Shown one piece after another: positions 7,507 to 16,260 of a stretch of 64,000 nucleotides of DNA (the stretch's first letter is position 1; every line of letters starts with the position of its first letter). Under the pieces are notes generated by a model that saw only the letters and a program-made list of their open reading frames with translations, did not search any database and was not told where the DNA came from. The DNA is taken from assembly GCF_900142765.1 (NCBI RefSeq), contig NZ_FRCB01000009.1, positions 62,001 through 126,000 on the forward strand, in the 5' to 3' direction. This DNA comes from Roseovarius litoreus (GTDB lineage Bacteria > Pseudomonadota > Alphaproteobacteria > Rhodobacterales > Rhodobacteraceae). A program made the position numbers and the translations under genes.

Positions 7507-8790
7507 CTATTGCAAGGTGGTGGGCAGGAACAACGCGATGTTGGGGAACGCGATCAGCAAAAGCGCCATGGCCAGCATCGTCAGGCAGTAGGGGATTGCG
7601 CCCAGCATGACCTCGTTCAGGCTCCCTGACTTGCGCGCCCCTTGCACAACGTAAAGGTTCAGACCGACGGGCGGAGTGATCAGCGCCATTTCGATCAGCA
7701 CGATCATCAGGATACCGAACCAGATCACATCATAGCCCTGCACAAGGACCATGGGCACGATGATCGGGATCGTCACCACCATGAGCGACAGGGTTTCGAT
7801 GAAAAAGCCCAGCACGATATAAAGGACGACCACCACAAGGATGAAGCCCAAGGGCGACAGGCCCAGCCCTTCCATGAATGCCGTCAGCTCACGGCCCAAT
7901 CCGGCCGATGCCAGCGTGAAATTCAGGAACGCCGCACCCATGACGATCAGCATGATCATCGAGGTGATCTTGATGGTCCCGGTCAGGCTTTTCTTCAGCA
8001 TGTCCCATGACACGCCGCCAAAGGCGAAAGCGATCAGGAACGCGCCTGCAACGCCCACGGCGGCGGCCTCTGTCGGGGTGGCCCAGCCACGATAGATCGA
8101 CCCCACGATCAGTCCGAACAGGATCAGGATCGGGATCAGATCGATCAGCGCCCGCAGCATCTGCGCAAACGGGAATGTCCGGCGTACCCCGCCCAGCTCC
8201 GGGCGAATGACACAGATGATCGCCGTGACCGCCATGAACGCCAAAGCCAGCGCGATACCGGGGATCAGACCCGCGAGAAACAGTTGCGGGATCGAAGACT
8301 GCGTCAGGAACCCATAGACAATCAGGTTGATCGACGGCGGGATCATGATCCCCAGCGTGCCGCCCGCCGCAATCGCGCCCGAAAAGAGCTTGGGATCATA
8401 GCCAAGCTTTTCGGCCTGTGGCATGGCCACGGTCGCCACCGTGGCTGCCGTGGCGACGGACGATCCCGAGGTTGCGGAAAACATCGTGGCGGTCGCCACA
8501 TTGGCATGGACCAATCCACCGGGCAGCCAGCTGACCCAGCGATCAAGCGCGGCATAGGTGCGCGTGGCGACCCCGCTGCGCACAAGCACTTCTCCCAGCA
8601 GAACGAAAAACGGAATGGCGATCAGCGTCGCGGAATTGGACGACGACCAGACCATGTTGCCCAGACCGCGCGTCAATGGAAAACTCGAAAAGAAGGTATC
8701 AACCCCGAAGCCCAGCAGGAACAGGACGATGCCAACCGGAATGGACAGGGCCAGCAGCCCCAGAAGCCCGACAGAAACAAACCCGATCAT
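7507..8790 (-). CDS. TRAP transporter large permease (DctM type)
   Basis: The 427-residue protein is strongly hydrophobic, with roughly a dozen membrane segments, and carries the DctM features FSATSGSSVATAATV, IMIPPSINLIVYG, GWATPTEAAAVGV and LITPPVGLNLYV. It forms the ion-driven channel of a tripartite ATP-independent periplasmic transporter. Start ATG 8790 overlaps the stop of the small permease by 4 nt (ATGA). Being followed directly by pxpABC and preceded by a D-glutamate cyclase-like gene, it probably imports 5-oxoproline or a related acid; that substrate is inferred only from context. Confidence 0.93.
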   Translation of the reverse strand: MIGFVSVGLLGLLALSIPVGIVLFLLGFGVDTFFSSFPLTRGLGNMVWSSSNSATLIAIPFFVLLGEVLVRSGVATRTYAALDRWVSWLPGGLVHANVATATMFSATSGSSVATAATVATVAMPQAEKLGYDPKLFSGAIAAGGTLGIMIPPSINLIVYGFLTQSSIPQLFLAGLIPGIALALAFMAVTAIICVIRPELGGVRRTFPFAQMLRALIDLIPILILFGLIVGSIYRGWATPTEAAAVGVAGAFLIAFAFGGVSWDMLKKSLTGTIKITSMIMLIVMGAAFLNFTLASAGLGRELTAFMEGLGLSPLGFILVVVVLYIVLGFFIETLSLMVVTIPIIVPMVLVQGYDVIWFGILMIVLIEMALITPPVGLNLYVVQGARKSGSLNEVMLGAIPYCLTMLAMALLLIAFPNIALFLPTTLQ

Positions 8791-9335
8791 TGCAGTGTCT
8801 CCTGCTCGGCAAAGGCGCCGACCATGGCTTCGCTGTCCTCGAAGCGGCGTTTGATGAGCAGGCTGAGCGCGGCGAGCGTTGTCAGGCATGACATGACCGC
8901 AAACCAGACCCAGCCTGCAAACCAGGGAAGCTGAACCCAGGCGAGCGGCGTCTCGAGCGGCGTATTGGCCCGCGATCCCATCGTCAGGGAACGTTCCAGA
9001 ACCGGCCAGGCCTTGATCGCGATGGTGATGATCACACCGGACATCACGATCATCGAAAAAACATCCAGCAAGGCGCGCCCGAAACTTTGAAAGCGTGACC
9101 GCAGCAGGTCAATGCGGACATGCCCCAGCTCCAGCAGCGTGTAGGACATGCCCCACGAGGTCGCGAGCGCCATGGCGTAACCTGCGATTTCCTCGGTCCC
9201 GCCAAGGGACGCACCTGTTTGGCGCATGATGATATCGAGCAGCACAAAGGCCGCGCAGGCAAGCAAGCCAAAGCCAACGGCCAGCGCCACCCCCCTGTTG
9301 ATCACCCGAAGGCCGTGAATCATCTTGCGTTCCAT
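8787..9335 (-). CDS. TRAP transporter small permease (DctQ type)
   Basis: The 182-residue protein shows four hydrophobic segments and the DctQ pattern of an N-terminal helix with FVLLDIIMRQTGASLGGTEEIAGYAMALATSWGMSYTLLELGHVRIDLL. It is the small membrane subunit that pairs with the large permease. Start ATG 9335 is preferred because residues upstream of it in the same frame are not protein-like. The stop overlaps the large-permease start, a usual dctQ-dctM arrangement. Confidence 0.92.
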   Translation of the reverse strand: MERKMIHGLRVINRGVALAVGFGLLACAAFVLLDIIMRQTGASLGGTEEIAGYAMALATSWGMSYTLLELGHVRIDLLRSRFQSFGRALLDVFSMIVMSGVIITIAIKAWPVLERSLTMGSRANTPLETPLAWVQLPWFAGWVWFAVMSCLTTLAALSLLIKRRFEDSEAMVGAFAEQETLQ

Positions 9336-9376
9336 GGTCGGTACGTCCCCTGTCAGTCGCTCAAGGTCGCAAGACC

Positions 9377-10408
9377 TTACTCGATTGTCACGCCGACAAC
9401 CTGGCCGACGCTGGCATTCCAGCGTTGTGCCCAGTCGCCGCCCGCGCGCTCTGCCCATTCCGGCAGAACCTCACTGGTGAGGATCTCGCGTGCACGGGCG
9501 AAATCGGCGTCACTGACCTCCACAAGGGTCATGGACCGTGCATCACCCGCCGGGCACTCGCCGTTGCCCGTCAGGCAGGCGATGTCGTTGACCAGGGCGT
9601 TCTGCGCGCTGTCCCATGCGGGATCTTCGAAGCCGCTGGCGATTTCGCTGGTGATCAGCGCCTGCATGTCGGCATCGAGGCTGTTCCATTTGTCCAGGTT
9701 GATCGCGGTGACCACCGAATCCCAGCCACCCAGCGGGATCGGCAACAGGTGCGTGGACACTTCCCACCAGCCCGCGCTGTAGCCCGAGCCTGCACCGGTG
9801 ACCGCGCAATCGACGACGCCGTTCTGCAATGCGCCCGGAACTTCGGCGAAGGACACGTTCACGCCCTCGGCCCCCAGAGCCTCGAGCAGTTTGGCGGTCA
9901 TACGGCCTGATGCGCGCACCTTGAGACCTTCGAGATCGGCAAGGCTCGCAATCTCATGGTTGCAGAACACCACCTGCGGCGGATAGGGCGCAATGGCCAG
10001 CACGTGGCTGTTGAAACGATCACGATAGATGTCCGAGACCATGGGGCGGGCCGCGTCAACCATGGCGCGCGCCTCATCGGCGGTCAGCGCCACAAGCGGC
10101 ACATCAAGCCCTTCAAGCTCGGGCGCGTCGGCCACCGCATAGTCGGCCACGGTCATGGCGACATCGTAGACGCCCTGTCCCAGCAGCGGATAAATATCGC
10201 CCAGTCCAAGGCTCATCTGGTTGTGGGTCGTCAGCTCGACCGTGATGGCGCCACCCGACGCTTCGGGCAGGGTGGTGGACCAGAACGGCGTTTCGTACTC
10301 CTTGTGCAGCGGCAGGCCGGACCAGCTGCCCACAACGGACAGGTTTTCCGCATAAGCCGGCGCGGCCAGTGCCGCTGTTGCGGCGATAATCGGGATCATT
10401 TTTTTCAT
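9377..10408 (-). CDS. TRAP transporter solute-binding protein (DctP type)
   Basis: The 343-residue precursor begins MKKMIPIIAATAALAAPAYA-E, a clear Sec signal peptide with cleavage after AYA. The mature part carries LADLEGLKVRASG, whose arginine normally forms the salt bridge to the ligand carboxylate in DctP proteins, and EVPGALQNGVVDCAVTG. It therefore binds an organic or amino acid in the periplasm. Two conserved-looking cysteines (CLTGNGECPAG) may form a disulfide. The gene sits between the cyclase-like gene (32-nt gap) and the small permease. The ligand is predicted, not shown, to be 5-oxoproline-like. Confidence 0.92.
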   Translation of the reverse strand: MKKMIPIIAATAALAAPAYAENLSVVGSWSGLPLHKEYETPFWSTTLPEASGGAITVELTTHNQMSLGLGDIYPLLGQGVYDVAMTVADYAVADAPELEGLDVPLVALTADEARAMVDAARPMVSDIYRDRFNSHVLAIAPYPPQVVFCNHEIASLADLEGLKVRASGRMTAKLLEALGAEGVNVSFAEVPGALQNGVVDCAVTGAGSGYSAGWWEVSTHLLPIPLGGWDSVVTAINLDKWNSLDADMQALITSEIASGFEDPAWDSAQNALVNDIACLTGNGECPAGDARSMTLVEVSDADFARAREILTSEVLPEWAERAGGDWAQRWNASVGQVVGVTIE

Positions 10409-10440
10409 GGTCTTCGTCTCCTTGTTGGTTTTTTCGGTCT

Positions 10441-11259
10441 TTAGATGAGGATTGTTGTTTCGGCGTCTTCGGCCACATCGGCAATCAGCATGTGACCGGG
10501 TGAATGCGTGATGCAGATCGGCAGTGCCGCGTCCAGCAGCACATTCTGCGGGGTGACCCCACAAGCCCAATAGACGGGGATTTCGCCGTCCTTGATCTCG
10601 ACCGCGTCGCCCCAATCAGGGGCGGAGAGATCGGAAATGCCGATGGTCGCGGGGTCGCCGACCGCGATGGGCGCGCCGTGGGCTTGCGGATAACGGCGGC
10701 TGATCTCGCGCGTGGCGTCAACCTGTTCGGCGGGGATCGGGCGCATGGTCACCACCATCTGCCCGCCAAACCGCCCCGCAGGCACCAGATCGATGTTGGA
10801 TTTGAACATCGGCACGTTGCGGCCGGTTTCCAGATGGCGCACGGGAATACCATGACGCACCAGCGCATTTTCAAAGGTGAACGAACACCCCAGAGCCACC
10901 GTCACCAGATCGGCGGTCCAGACGTCCGAAATGTCGGTAACCTCCTCGCTCAACGTGCCGCCCCTGAACACGCGATACCGGGCGACATCCGTGCGAATGT
11001 CGATGTCGCGGCCCAGTGTGGGCAGCTTTGCGTCACCGCTGTCACCGACGCCCACAATGGGACAAGGCTTGGGATTGCGCAGACAAAACCGCAGGAAATC
11101 GAGCGCGTATTGCTCCGGCAGTATCGCAAGGTTGCATTGCAGCTTTCCAGCCGCCAACCCGGCCGTGTGGCCTGTATAGGCGCCGCTGCGGATCGCGGCA
11201 CGGACATCTGCGGCAGAGGCGCCAATCAGATCGCTATGTGAAACTGCGGTTGTGGTCAC
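10441..11259 (-). CDS. Putative hydro-lyase / D-glutamate cyclase family protein (DUF1445)
   Basis: This 272-residue protein has the DUF1445 (YcsI) pattern: RSGAYTGHTAGLA, GKLQCNLAILP, DFLRFCLRNPKPCPIVG, GCSFTFENALV, NVPMFKSNIDL and PVYWACGVTPQN. The vertebrate member converts D-glutamate reversibly to 5-oxo-D-proline, so in this operon a role in 5-oxoproline/D-glutamate interconversion is attractive. I chose the GTG at 11259, which follows a G-rich ribosome site; an upstream TTG at 11313 would add 18 unconserved-looking residues and lacks one. It is the first gene of the operon after the LysR gene. In Bacillus ycsI also clusters with ycsF and kip genes. Confidence 0.85.
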   Translation of the reverse strand: MTTTAVSHSDLIGASAADVRAAIRSGAYTGHTAGLAAGKLQCNLAILPEQYALDFLRFCLRNPKPCPIVGVGDSGDAKLPTLGRDIDIRTDVARYRVFRGGTLSEEVTDISDVWTADLVTVALGCSFTFENALVRHGIPVRHLETGRNVPMFKSNIDLVPAGRFGGQMVVTMRPIPAEQVDATREISRRYPQAHGAPIAVGDPATIGISDLSAPDWGDAVEIKDGEIPVYWACGVTPQNVLLDAALPICITHSPGHMLIADVAEDAETTILI

Positions 11260-11351
11260 GCTGGCCCCCCGATTATCCGTCTCAGCATCACATGGGGTTA
11301 GGCCCTCAATCAAATTATCATTTTATATCTGTAGTGATAGATTTTTTATAT
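11260..11351 (-). promoter_or_regulatory. A+T-rich promoter region of the 5-oxoproline operon with a LysR-like half-palindrome
   Basis: The 92 bp between the LysR stop and the cyclase-like start are much richer in A+T than their surroundings, around 11311-11352. TATC (11326-11329) and GATA (11336-11339) form a short dyad around TGTAGT. LysR regulators often bind T-N11-A dyads near the genes they control. The site is plausible by position only. Confidence 0.35.
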
Positions 11352-12230
11352 CTACTTCGGATGCGACCTGTCCCAGTCCACAGCCACCGCACGCGCCATT
11401 TCCGCACTTTTTTCAACAAGAAAACTGCGGGGCTCGGATAAATAGGACGCCGTGAACGACAGCGGCTTTGGCCGGAACCCCGGATCGAATTCCACGATCT
11501 GCCCGGAGGCAAGGAAATCATTCGCCAGCGCGCGGGGGTACGGCCCGACAGCGATTCCCGCCGCGATCATCTTCAGGCTCGCCGACAGCGAAGCCGAGGT
11601 GAAGACCCGCAATTTCGGCCCCACCCGGCGCGACAATTCCGACATCAGTTCGCGGTAGGGCCGTGTCTGGCTGGAGTATGAAATGACCGGGATCTGGGTG
11701 AGGTCGGTCTGCGTGTTGGCGGCGGCCCGGTACCAATGCAGATCAAAAGACGGCAAATCGACGTTCTCCACCGAAAATTCCGACACCGGCCCCATCAAAA
11801 GGGCAAGGTCCAGCTTCCGCTCCAGCAGCGCTGACCGCAGATTGAGAGAAATATCCACCGTGAGATCCACGTTCACCCGGGGGTAGTGTTCGCTGAGCGC
11901 CTTGAGGAAATCAGGCAACCACGCCTGCGCGATCGTCTCCGAGGCGCCGACGCGGAACAGGCCTTCGGTCTCGGACGGGTTTGCAACGCGCTGCTTGATC
12001 TCTTCCTCGACGAACAGCATCTGTTCGACATAGGACAACAGCAAGGTGCCCTGTTTGGTCAGGATCAACTCACCCATGCCGCGCTCGAACAAGGGCACCC
12101 GCAGCTCTTGTTCCAGTTTGGCGATGCGCGTGGAGATGGCGGGCTGCGACAGGTTCAACCGCTCCGCCGCGCGTCGAAACCCGCCGAGACGGGCCACCCA
12201 GAGGAATGTTTTGATCTGATCGAATGTCAT
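11352..12230 (-). CDS. LysR-type transcriptional regulator
   Basis: The 292-residue protein opens MTFDQIKTFLWVARLGGFRRAAERLNLSQPAISTRIAKLEQEL, a textbook LysR winged helix-turn-helix, followed by a linker helix and a type 2 periplasmic-binding-like effector domain from about residue 90. The final residues are ordinary. It lies directly upstream of, and on the same strand as, the cyclase-TRAP-pxp genes, so it is the likely activator of that operon and may respond to its substrate. That link is inferred from position. Confidence 0.93.
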   Translation of the reverse strand: MTFDQIKTFLWVARLGGFRRAAERLNLSQPAISTRIAKLEQELRVPLFERGMGELILTKQGTLLLSYVEQMLFVEEEIKQRVANPSETEGLFRVGASETIAQAWLPDFLKALSEHYPRVNVDLTVDISLNLRSALLERKLDLALLMGPVSEFSVENVDLPSFDLHWYRAAANTQTDLTQIPVISYSSQTRPYRELMSELSRRVGPKLRVFTSASLSASLKMIAAGIAVGPYPRALANDFLASGQIVEFDPGFRPKPLSFTASYLSEPRSFLVEKSAEMARAVAVDWDRSHPK

Positions 12231-12576
12231 GACCCATTCATAGAATGGATCACTTGGGCCGCAAAGCGATTAAGAAATACGTGCACATGCACCAGGCCCG
12301 ATGTCCGCCGCGCCCCGCCATCGCCTGTCCGCCCCCCGGGCAGGCGATTGGGTGACGTCAGCGCGCCGATTGAGTGATGCGATGACAGGGCAGCCATTAA
12401 GCGCCCCGAAATACCGTTGCATCGCCAGCCCGCGGACAGGCGAGGGCGGTCTTGTGCTGTGACGTGGCGGGTTTGGGAGGGCGTAGCAGGTTTCTAGGCT
12501 ATCGGTGCGAAACTCGACAGCCCGTCGGGATGATCATCGGCGCTGAGGTGTCATAGCCAAGAAATCACCCCACGCC
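12231..12576. other. 346-bp gap holding the second repeat copy
   Basis: No gene is supported. The stretch between about 12311 and 12478 is closely similar to 3927-4095, including the 121-bp inverted-repeat element. The rest (12480-12576) shows no feature that I can name. Confidence 0.7.
12322..12442. repeat. 121-bp element with 11-bp terminal inverted repeats, copy 2
   Basis: CGCCTGTCCGC at 12322-12332 and GCGGACAGGCG at 12432-12442 bound a stretch exactly as long as copy 1 (3936-4056), in the same orientation and with the inner hairpin conserved. It stands alone here, not in a tandem array. The two copies bracket the whole 5-oxoproline operon and the DUF2848 gene. Confidence 0.75.
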
Positions 12577-12873
12577 TCACCCCACCAATATCCCGCTCAC
12601 CTTCAGCGCCCGTTGCGCGCTGCCCTCGACCTTGAGCTTGCCGCCCATCACCGCCATCACCGGGTTCTGATCGCCCGACAGGATCGCCCGGAACACCGCG
12701 TCGCTGGCGATCAGCGCCACGTCGGCCTCATCGGCCGCGTCGCAGGCCCGCGCGCCGGTCTCGTCCAGCATCACCGCACCCTCGCCGGTAATCACCAGCT
12801 TCGCCGTGCCGCGCAGCGTGCCGGCCACCTTGGGTGTCAATGTCTCGATATAGCTCTGGATCAGGTCGCTCAT
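12577..12873 (-). CDS. SCP2 sterol-binding domain protein
   Basis: This 98-residue protein is a single SCP2 (sterol carrier protein 2) domain: an N-terminal helix, then KLVITGEGAVMLDE, ADVALIASDAVFRAILSGDQNPVMAVMGGKLKVEGS. The GDQNP...MGGKLKVEG block is the family hallmark. Such domains bind lipids or acyl-CoA in a hydrophobic tunnel; the ligand here is unknown. Start ATG 12873 has GGGGACGAGG upstream. It is separated from moaE by a spacer that contains a dispersed hairpin repeat. Confidence 0.9.
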   Translation of the reverse strand: MSDLIQSYIETLTPKVAGTLRGTAKLVITGEGAVMLDETGARACDAADEADVALIASDAVFRAILSGDQNPVMAVMGGKLKVEGSAQRALKVSGILVG

Positions 12874-12970
12874 GGCCTCGTCCCCCGTCTGAAACTCGCA
12901 CAAGCGGTGCCCCGGATCAGCGGCCCCGGCAAGCGGAACCTTGGGTCACGCAGGGGCACCAAAAGGGCAT

Positions 12971-12997
12971 TTGTGTACGGGATGGACACAAATTCGC
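12971..12997. repeat. 27-nt hairpin repeat, copy 1
   Basis: A 27-nt sequence is identical to 51330-51356. It contains the stem TTGTGT/ACACAA around a 9-nt loop. About 40 nt further on, both copies contain GTTTCGTACG. It lies 98 bp upstream of the SCP2 gene start. Function is unknown. Confidence 0.75.
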
Positions 12998-13063
12998 AGG
13001 ATCGACCCTCGGATCGTCCCAAACCCGCGTAGGTTTCGTACGAACCCTACGCAAAGCGCCTGC

Positions 13064-13507
13064 TCACCAGCGGCTCAGAGCGTCCTCATCCTCGTCGCGC
13101 GCCGCGACCCAGGCGGCGTCCTGCCCGGTGACTTCCTTTTTCCAGAACGGCGCCCGGGATTTCAGGAAATCCATAAGGAATTCAGCGCCTTGGAATGCAT
13201 CGACCCGGTGCCGCGCCGAGGTGGCCACCATCATGATAAGATCATCGGGCCGCAGCCGTCCATAGCGATGAATCACCAGAATATCGCCAAGATTCCAGCG
13301 GCTTAGCGCCTCTTGTCCGATCTTTTCAATCGCCGCTTCGGTCATTCCGGGGTAATGCTCGATCTCCATCACGTCCAGATCGCCCCCATCCAGATCCCGA
13401 ACGATCCCGGTAAACGTCACCACAGCCCCCATCCCCCTTTGCCGTTCGGCAAAGGCGCGGGCCTCGTCCCCAAGATCGAAAGCGGCCTCCTGAACACGGA
13501 TGTCCAT
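13064..13507 (-). CDS. moaE: Molybdopterin synthase catalytic subunit MoaE
   Basis: The 147-residue protein shows GAVVTFTGIVRD, MEIEHYPGMTE, IHRYGRLRPDD, VATSARHRVDAFQGAEFLMDFLKSRAPFWKKE, all MoaE signatures; the Lys in FWKKE belongs to the active site. MoaE with MoaD inserts the dithiolene sulfurs into precursor Z (cPMP) in molybdenum cofactor synthesis. Start ATG 13507 lies 5 nt after the moaD stop. It is the last gene of uvrC-pgsA-moaD-moaE, a common order in Rhodobacteraceae. Confidence 0.95.
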   Translation of the reverse strand: MDIRVQEAAFDLGDEARAFAERQRGMGAVVTFTGIVRDLDGGDLDVMEIEHYPGMTEAAIEKIGQEALSRWNLGDILVIHRYGRLRPDDLIMMVATSARHRVDAFQGAEFLMDFLKSRAPFWKKEVTGQDAAWVAARDEDEDALSRW

Positions 13508-13512
13508 ATCGC

Positions 13513-13758
13513 CTAACCCCCTGTCATTGGTGGGAAAAACGCCACTTCCCGGACCCCGGCCAGAGAGGCGTCGAAATCCGAAAGCTCCTGATCCACCGCC
13601 ACCCGCAGCGCGCTCAGATCCTCGAACGCGGCGGCATAGCGCTCTTCGCGGGCGCGCAACTCCTCGACCAGATCGCGCACCGTGGCGGCCTGCGTCTCGA
13701 TCCGGTCCTTGGGCCGCCCGATCCGTTCCCTGACCCACGCGAAATAGAGCACATCCAT
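13513..13758 (-). CDS. moaD: Molybdopterin synthase sulfur carrier subunit MoaD
   Basis: The 81-residue beta-grasp protein begins MDVLYFAWVRERIGRPKDRIE and ends VREVAFFPPMTGG. The C-terminal Gly-Gly is the site that is adenylated and then thiocarboxylated, and VAFFPPMTGG is the usual end of MoaD. It donates sulfur to MoaE, encoded immediately downstream. The gene lies 4 nt after pgsA. Confidence 0.95.
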   Translation of the reverse strand: MDVLYFAWVRERIGRPKDRIETQAATVRDLVEELRAREERYAAAFEDLSALRVAVDQELSDFDASLAGVREVAFFPPMTGG

Positions 13759-13762
13759 GATC

Positions 13763-14344
13763 TTAGTCCTTCAGGTAAGGCATTGATTTTCTTAGGTAAT
13801 CATAGCCTGTCACCAATGTCAGCGCAGCCGCGATCCACAACAGCCACAGCCCCGCATGGCCCAGCAACACCGCGCCCGGCGTATCCGCACCGAAATAATG
13901 CTCGAACACGCCCTGCGCAAACAGCACCGCAATCGCCACCATCTGCGCCGTGGTCTTCCACTTGGCCAATTGCGTGACCTTGAGCGTTCCGGCCGTATCC
14001 CCCAGATACTCCCGCAGCCCGCTCACGAACACCTCGCGGAACAGGATAAAGGTCGCCGGCAACACCAGCCATGGCGACATGCTCGAATATCCCACGATCA
14101 CCATCAGCGCGATCACCACCATCGCCTTGTCAGCAATGGGGTCTAGCATCGCTCCCAGCTTTGTCGTCTGTTTCCAAGCCCTTGCAAGATAACCGTCGAA
14201 CCAGTCCGTGATCGCGGCGCTGATGAACAGCGTCAGCGCGAACCAGTCCGCCCAGGGACGATGGAAATACAGGAACATCACCGCCACGCCGGGAGCGGCC
14301 AGCAGCCTCAGAACGGTCAGCAGATTGGGCAGGTTCCACGTCAT
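13763..14344 (-). CDS. pgsA: CDP-diacylglycerol-glycerol-3-phosphate 3-phosphatidyltransferase
   Basis: This 193-residue membrane protein contains the CDP-alcohol phosphotransferase motif D-x2-DG-x2-AR-x8-G-x3-D-x3-D, read here as TDWFDGYLAR followed by GAMLDPIADK. NLPNLLTVLR at the N terminus is typical of PgsA. It makes phosphatidylglycerophosphate, the first committed step to phosphatidylglycerol and cardiolipin, at the inner membrane. The gene lies 47 nt downstream of uvrC, as in many proteobacteria. Confidence 0.94.
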   Translation of the reverse strand: MTWNLPNLLTVLRLLAAPGVAVMFLYFHRPWADWFALTLFISAAITDWFDGYLARAWKQTTKLGAMLDPIADKAMVVIALMVIVGYSSMSPWLVLPATFILFREVFVSGLREYLGDTAGTLKVTQLAKWKTTAQMVAIAVLFAQGVFEHYFGADTPGAVLLGHAGLWLLWIAAALTLVTGYDYLRKSMPYLKD

Positions 14345-14391
14345 GCGTGAGGTTCTACCCGCAACGCGACCAAAGGGGAAGCGCCACGGGA

Positions 14392-16260
14392 TCAGCCTTT
14401 TTCATGGAAGAAATCATAGACTTTCTGGGCCAGCCCCTCGGATACGCCCTCCACGGCCTTGAGGTCCGACAGATTGGCGCGACTCACCGCCTTGGCGCTG
14501 CCGAAATGCGCGAGCAAAGCGCGTTTGCGTGCAGCCCCCACACCGGGAATGTCGTCCAGCGGCGTGGCCCCCACCGCCTTGGCCCGTTTAGCCCGATGGG
14601 TGCCGATGGCAAAGCGATGCGCCTCGTCGCGCATCCGCTGGATGAAATACAAGACCGGGTCATTGCGCTGCAACGCCATCGGTCGCTTGCCGGTTCGGTG
14701 GAATTCTTCCTTGCCGTGGTCGCGATCCACCCCTTTGGCCACGCCGACCATGGGGATGTCCTCGACCCCCAGCTCGCGCATGATCTGAGCCACGGCACTG
14801 ACTTGTCCCGCACCCCCATCAATCAACAGCAGATCGGGCCAATGGCCCTGATCGCGCTCGGGGTCTTCCTTGAGCAGGCGTTTGAACCGCCGCGTCAGCA
14901 CCTCTTTCATCATCCCGAAATCGTCCCCCGGCGTCAGCTCATCGCCCCGGATGTTGAACTTGCGATAGCTGTTCTTCATGAAGCCGTCCGGCCCCGCCAC
15001 GATCATCGCGCCCACCGCGTGCGCGCCCTGAATATGCGAGTTGTCATAGACCTCGACCCGCTTGGGAGGATCCGGCAGATCGAACGCCTCGGCCAGTCCC
15101 TTGAGCAGCTTGGCCTGTGTCGCCGTCTCGGCCATCTTGCGGGCAAGGCTTTCGCGGGCATTGCGCAGGGCGGCATCCACCAACTCGGCCTTTTCACCGC
15201 GCTGCGGGACCAGAAGCTCGACCTTGCGGCCCAGTTTGCCGCTCAGAGCCTCGGTCATCAGATCGGCATTTTCGATCGGGTGAGACAGGATCAACTGTCG
15301 TGCGGGGTCCTTGCTGTCATAGAACTGGCCGATGAACGCCTCGAGCACCTCGGCCTCTTCCACATCGGCCCCGACGCGCGGATAGAAATCACGGTTGCCC
15401 CAGTTCTGCCCGGCCCGGATGAAGAACACCTGAACGCAGGCCTGCCCCTTTTCCAGATGCAGCGCCAGGATATCCGCCTCGGTCACGGTGCGCGGGTTGA
15501 TGCCCTGTGCGGTCTGGACCTGCGTCAGCGCCTTGATCCGGTCGCGCAGCGCCGCGGCGCGTTCGTATTCCATCGCCTCGGCAGCTTCGGCCATCTCGGC
15601 CTTCAGCTTTGTCTGGATCTCGGTGGAGCGGCCTGACAGGTAGCGTTCGGCATCCTTCACCGCCGCCGCATAATCGGCCTTGTCGATATAGCCGACACAG
15701 GGCGCGGTGCAGCGCTTGATCTGGTATTGCAGACAGGGGCGGGTGCGGCTTTCGAACTGCGTGTCGGTGCAATTGCGCAACTGAAACGCGCGCTGCAGAT
15801 GCGACAGGGTCCGGTTCACCGCGCCGGCACTGGCAAAGGGGCCGTAGTAATGGCCTTTCTCCTTCTTGGCGCCACGGTGTTTCTTGATCATCGGAAAATC
15901 ATGCCCGGTCACAAGGATGTTCGGAAAGCTCTTGTCGTCGCGCAAGAGCACGTTGTAGCGCGGCTTGAGCTGCTTGATGAGGTTTTGTTCCAGAAGCAGG
16001 GCTTCGGTCTCGGTCGAGGTGGTCAGGAACATCATCGACGCGGTCTCGCGGATCATCCTGTCGATGCGCGCTGTATGGCCCGATGGGCGGGCATAGTTCG
16101 ACACCCGCGCCCGCAAATTGCGCGCCTTGCCGACATAGAGCACCCGCGCCTGCGCATCGAGCATGCGGTAGACCCCTGGAGACGAGTCGAGCGTCTTCAG
16201 GTAGGACTGGATGACGTCGTGGCCGGTCTTGGGCGCGATATCAGATGTCTGCTCGGGCAT
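14392..16260 (-). CDS. uvrC: Excinuclease ABC subunit C
   Basis: The 622-residue protein has the UvrC layout: a GIY-YIG nuclease domain near residues 30-110 ([27 protein letters not shown]), the cysteine cluster [17 protein letters not shown], a UVR motif ([18 protein letters not shown]), the RNase H-like second nuclease domain ([42 protein letters not shown]), and C-terminal helix-hairpin-helix repeats ([13 protein letters not shown]). It makes both incisions in nucleotide excision repair. The upstream gap contains a consensus DnaA box. Confidence 0.97.
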   Translation of the reverse strand: MPEQTSDIAPKTGHDVIQSYLKTLDSSPGVYRMLDAQARVLYVGKARNLRARVSNYARPSGHTARIDRMIRETASMMFLTTSTETEALLLEQNLIKQLKPRYNVLLRDDKSFPNILVTGHDFPMIKKHRGAKKEKGHYYGPFASAGAVNRTLSHLQRAFQLRNCTDTQFESRTRPCLQYQIKRCTAPCVGYIDKADYAAAVKDAERYLSGRSTEIQTKLKAEMAEAAEAMEYERAAALRDRIKALTQVQTAQGINPRTVTEADILALHLEKGQACVQVFFIRAGQNWGNRDFYPRVGADVEEAEVLEAFIGQFYDSKDPARQLILSHPIENADLMTEALSGKLGRKVELLVPQRGEKAELVDAALRNARESLARKMAETATQAKLLKGLAEAFDLPDPPKRVEVYDNSHIQGAHAVGAMIVAGPDGFMKNSYRKFNIRGDELTPGDDFGMMKEVLTRRFKRLLKEDPERDQGHWPDLLLIDGGAGQVSAVAQIMRELGVEDIPMVGVAKGVDRDHGKEEFHRTGKRPMALQRNDPVLYFIQRMRDEAHRFAIGTHRAKRAKAVGATPLDDIPGVGAARKRALLAHFGSAKAVSRANLSDLKAVEGVSEGLAQKVYDFFHEKG

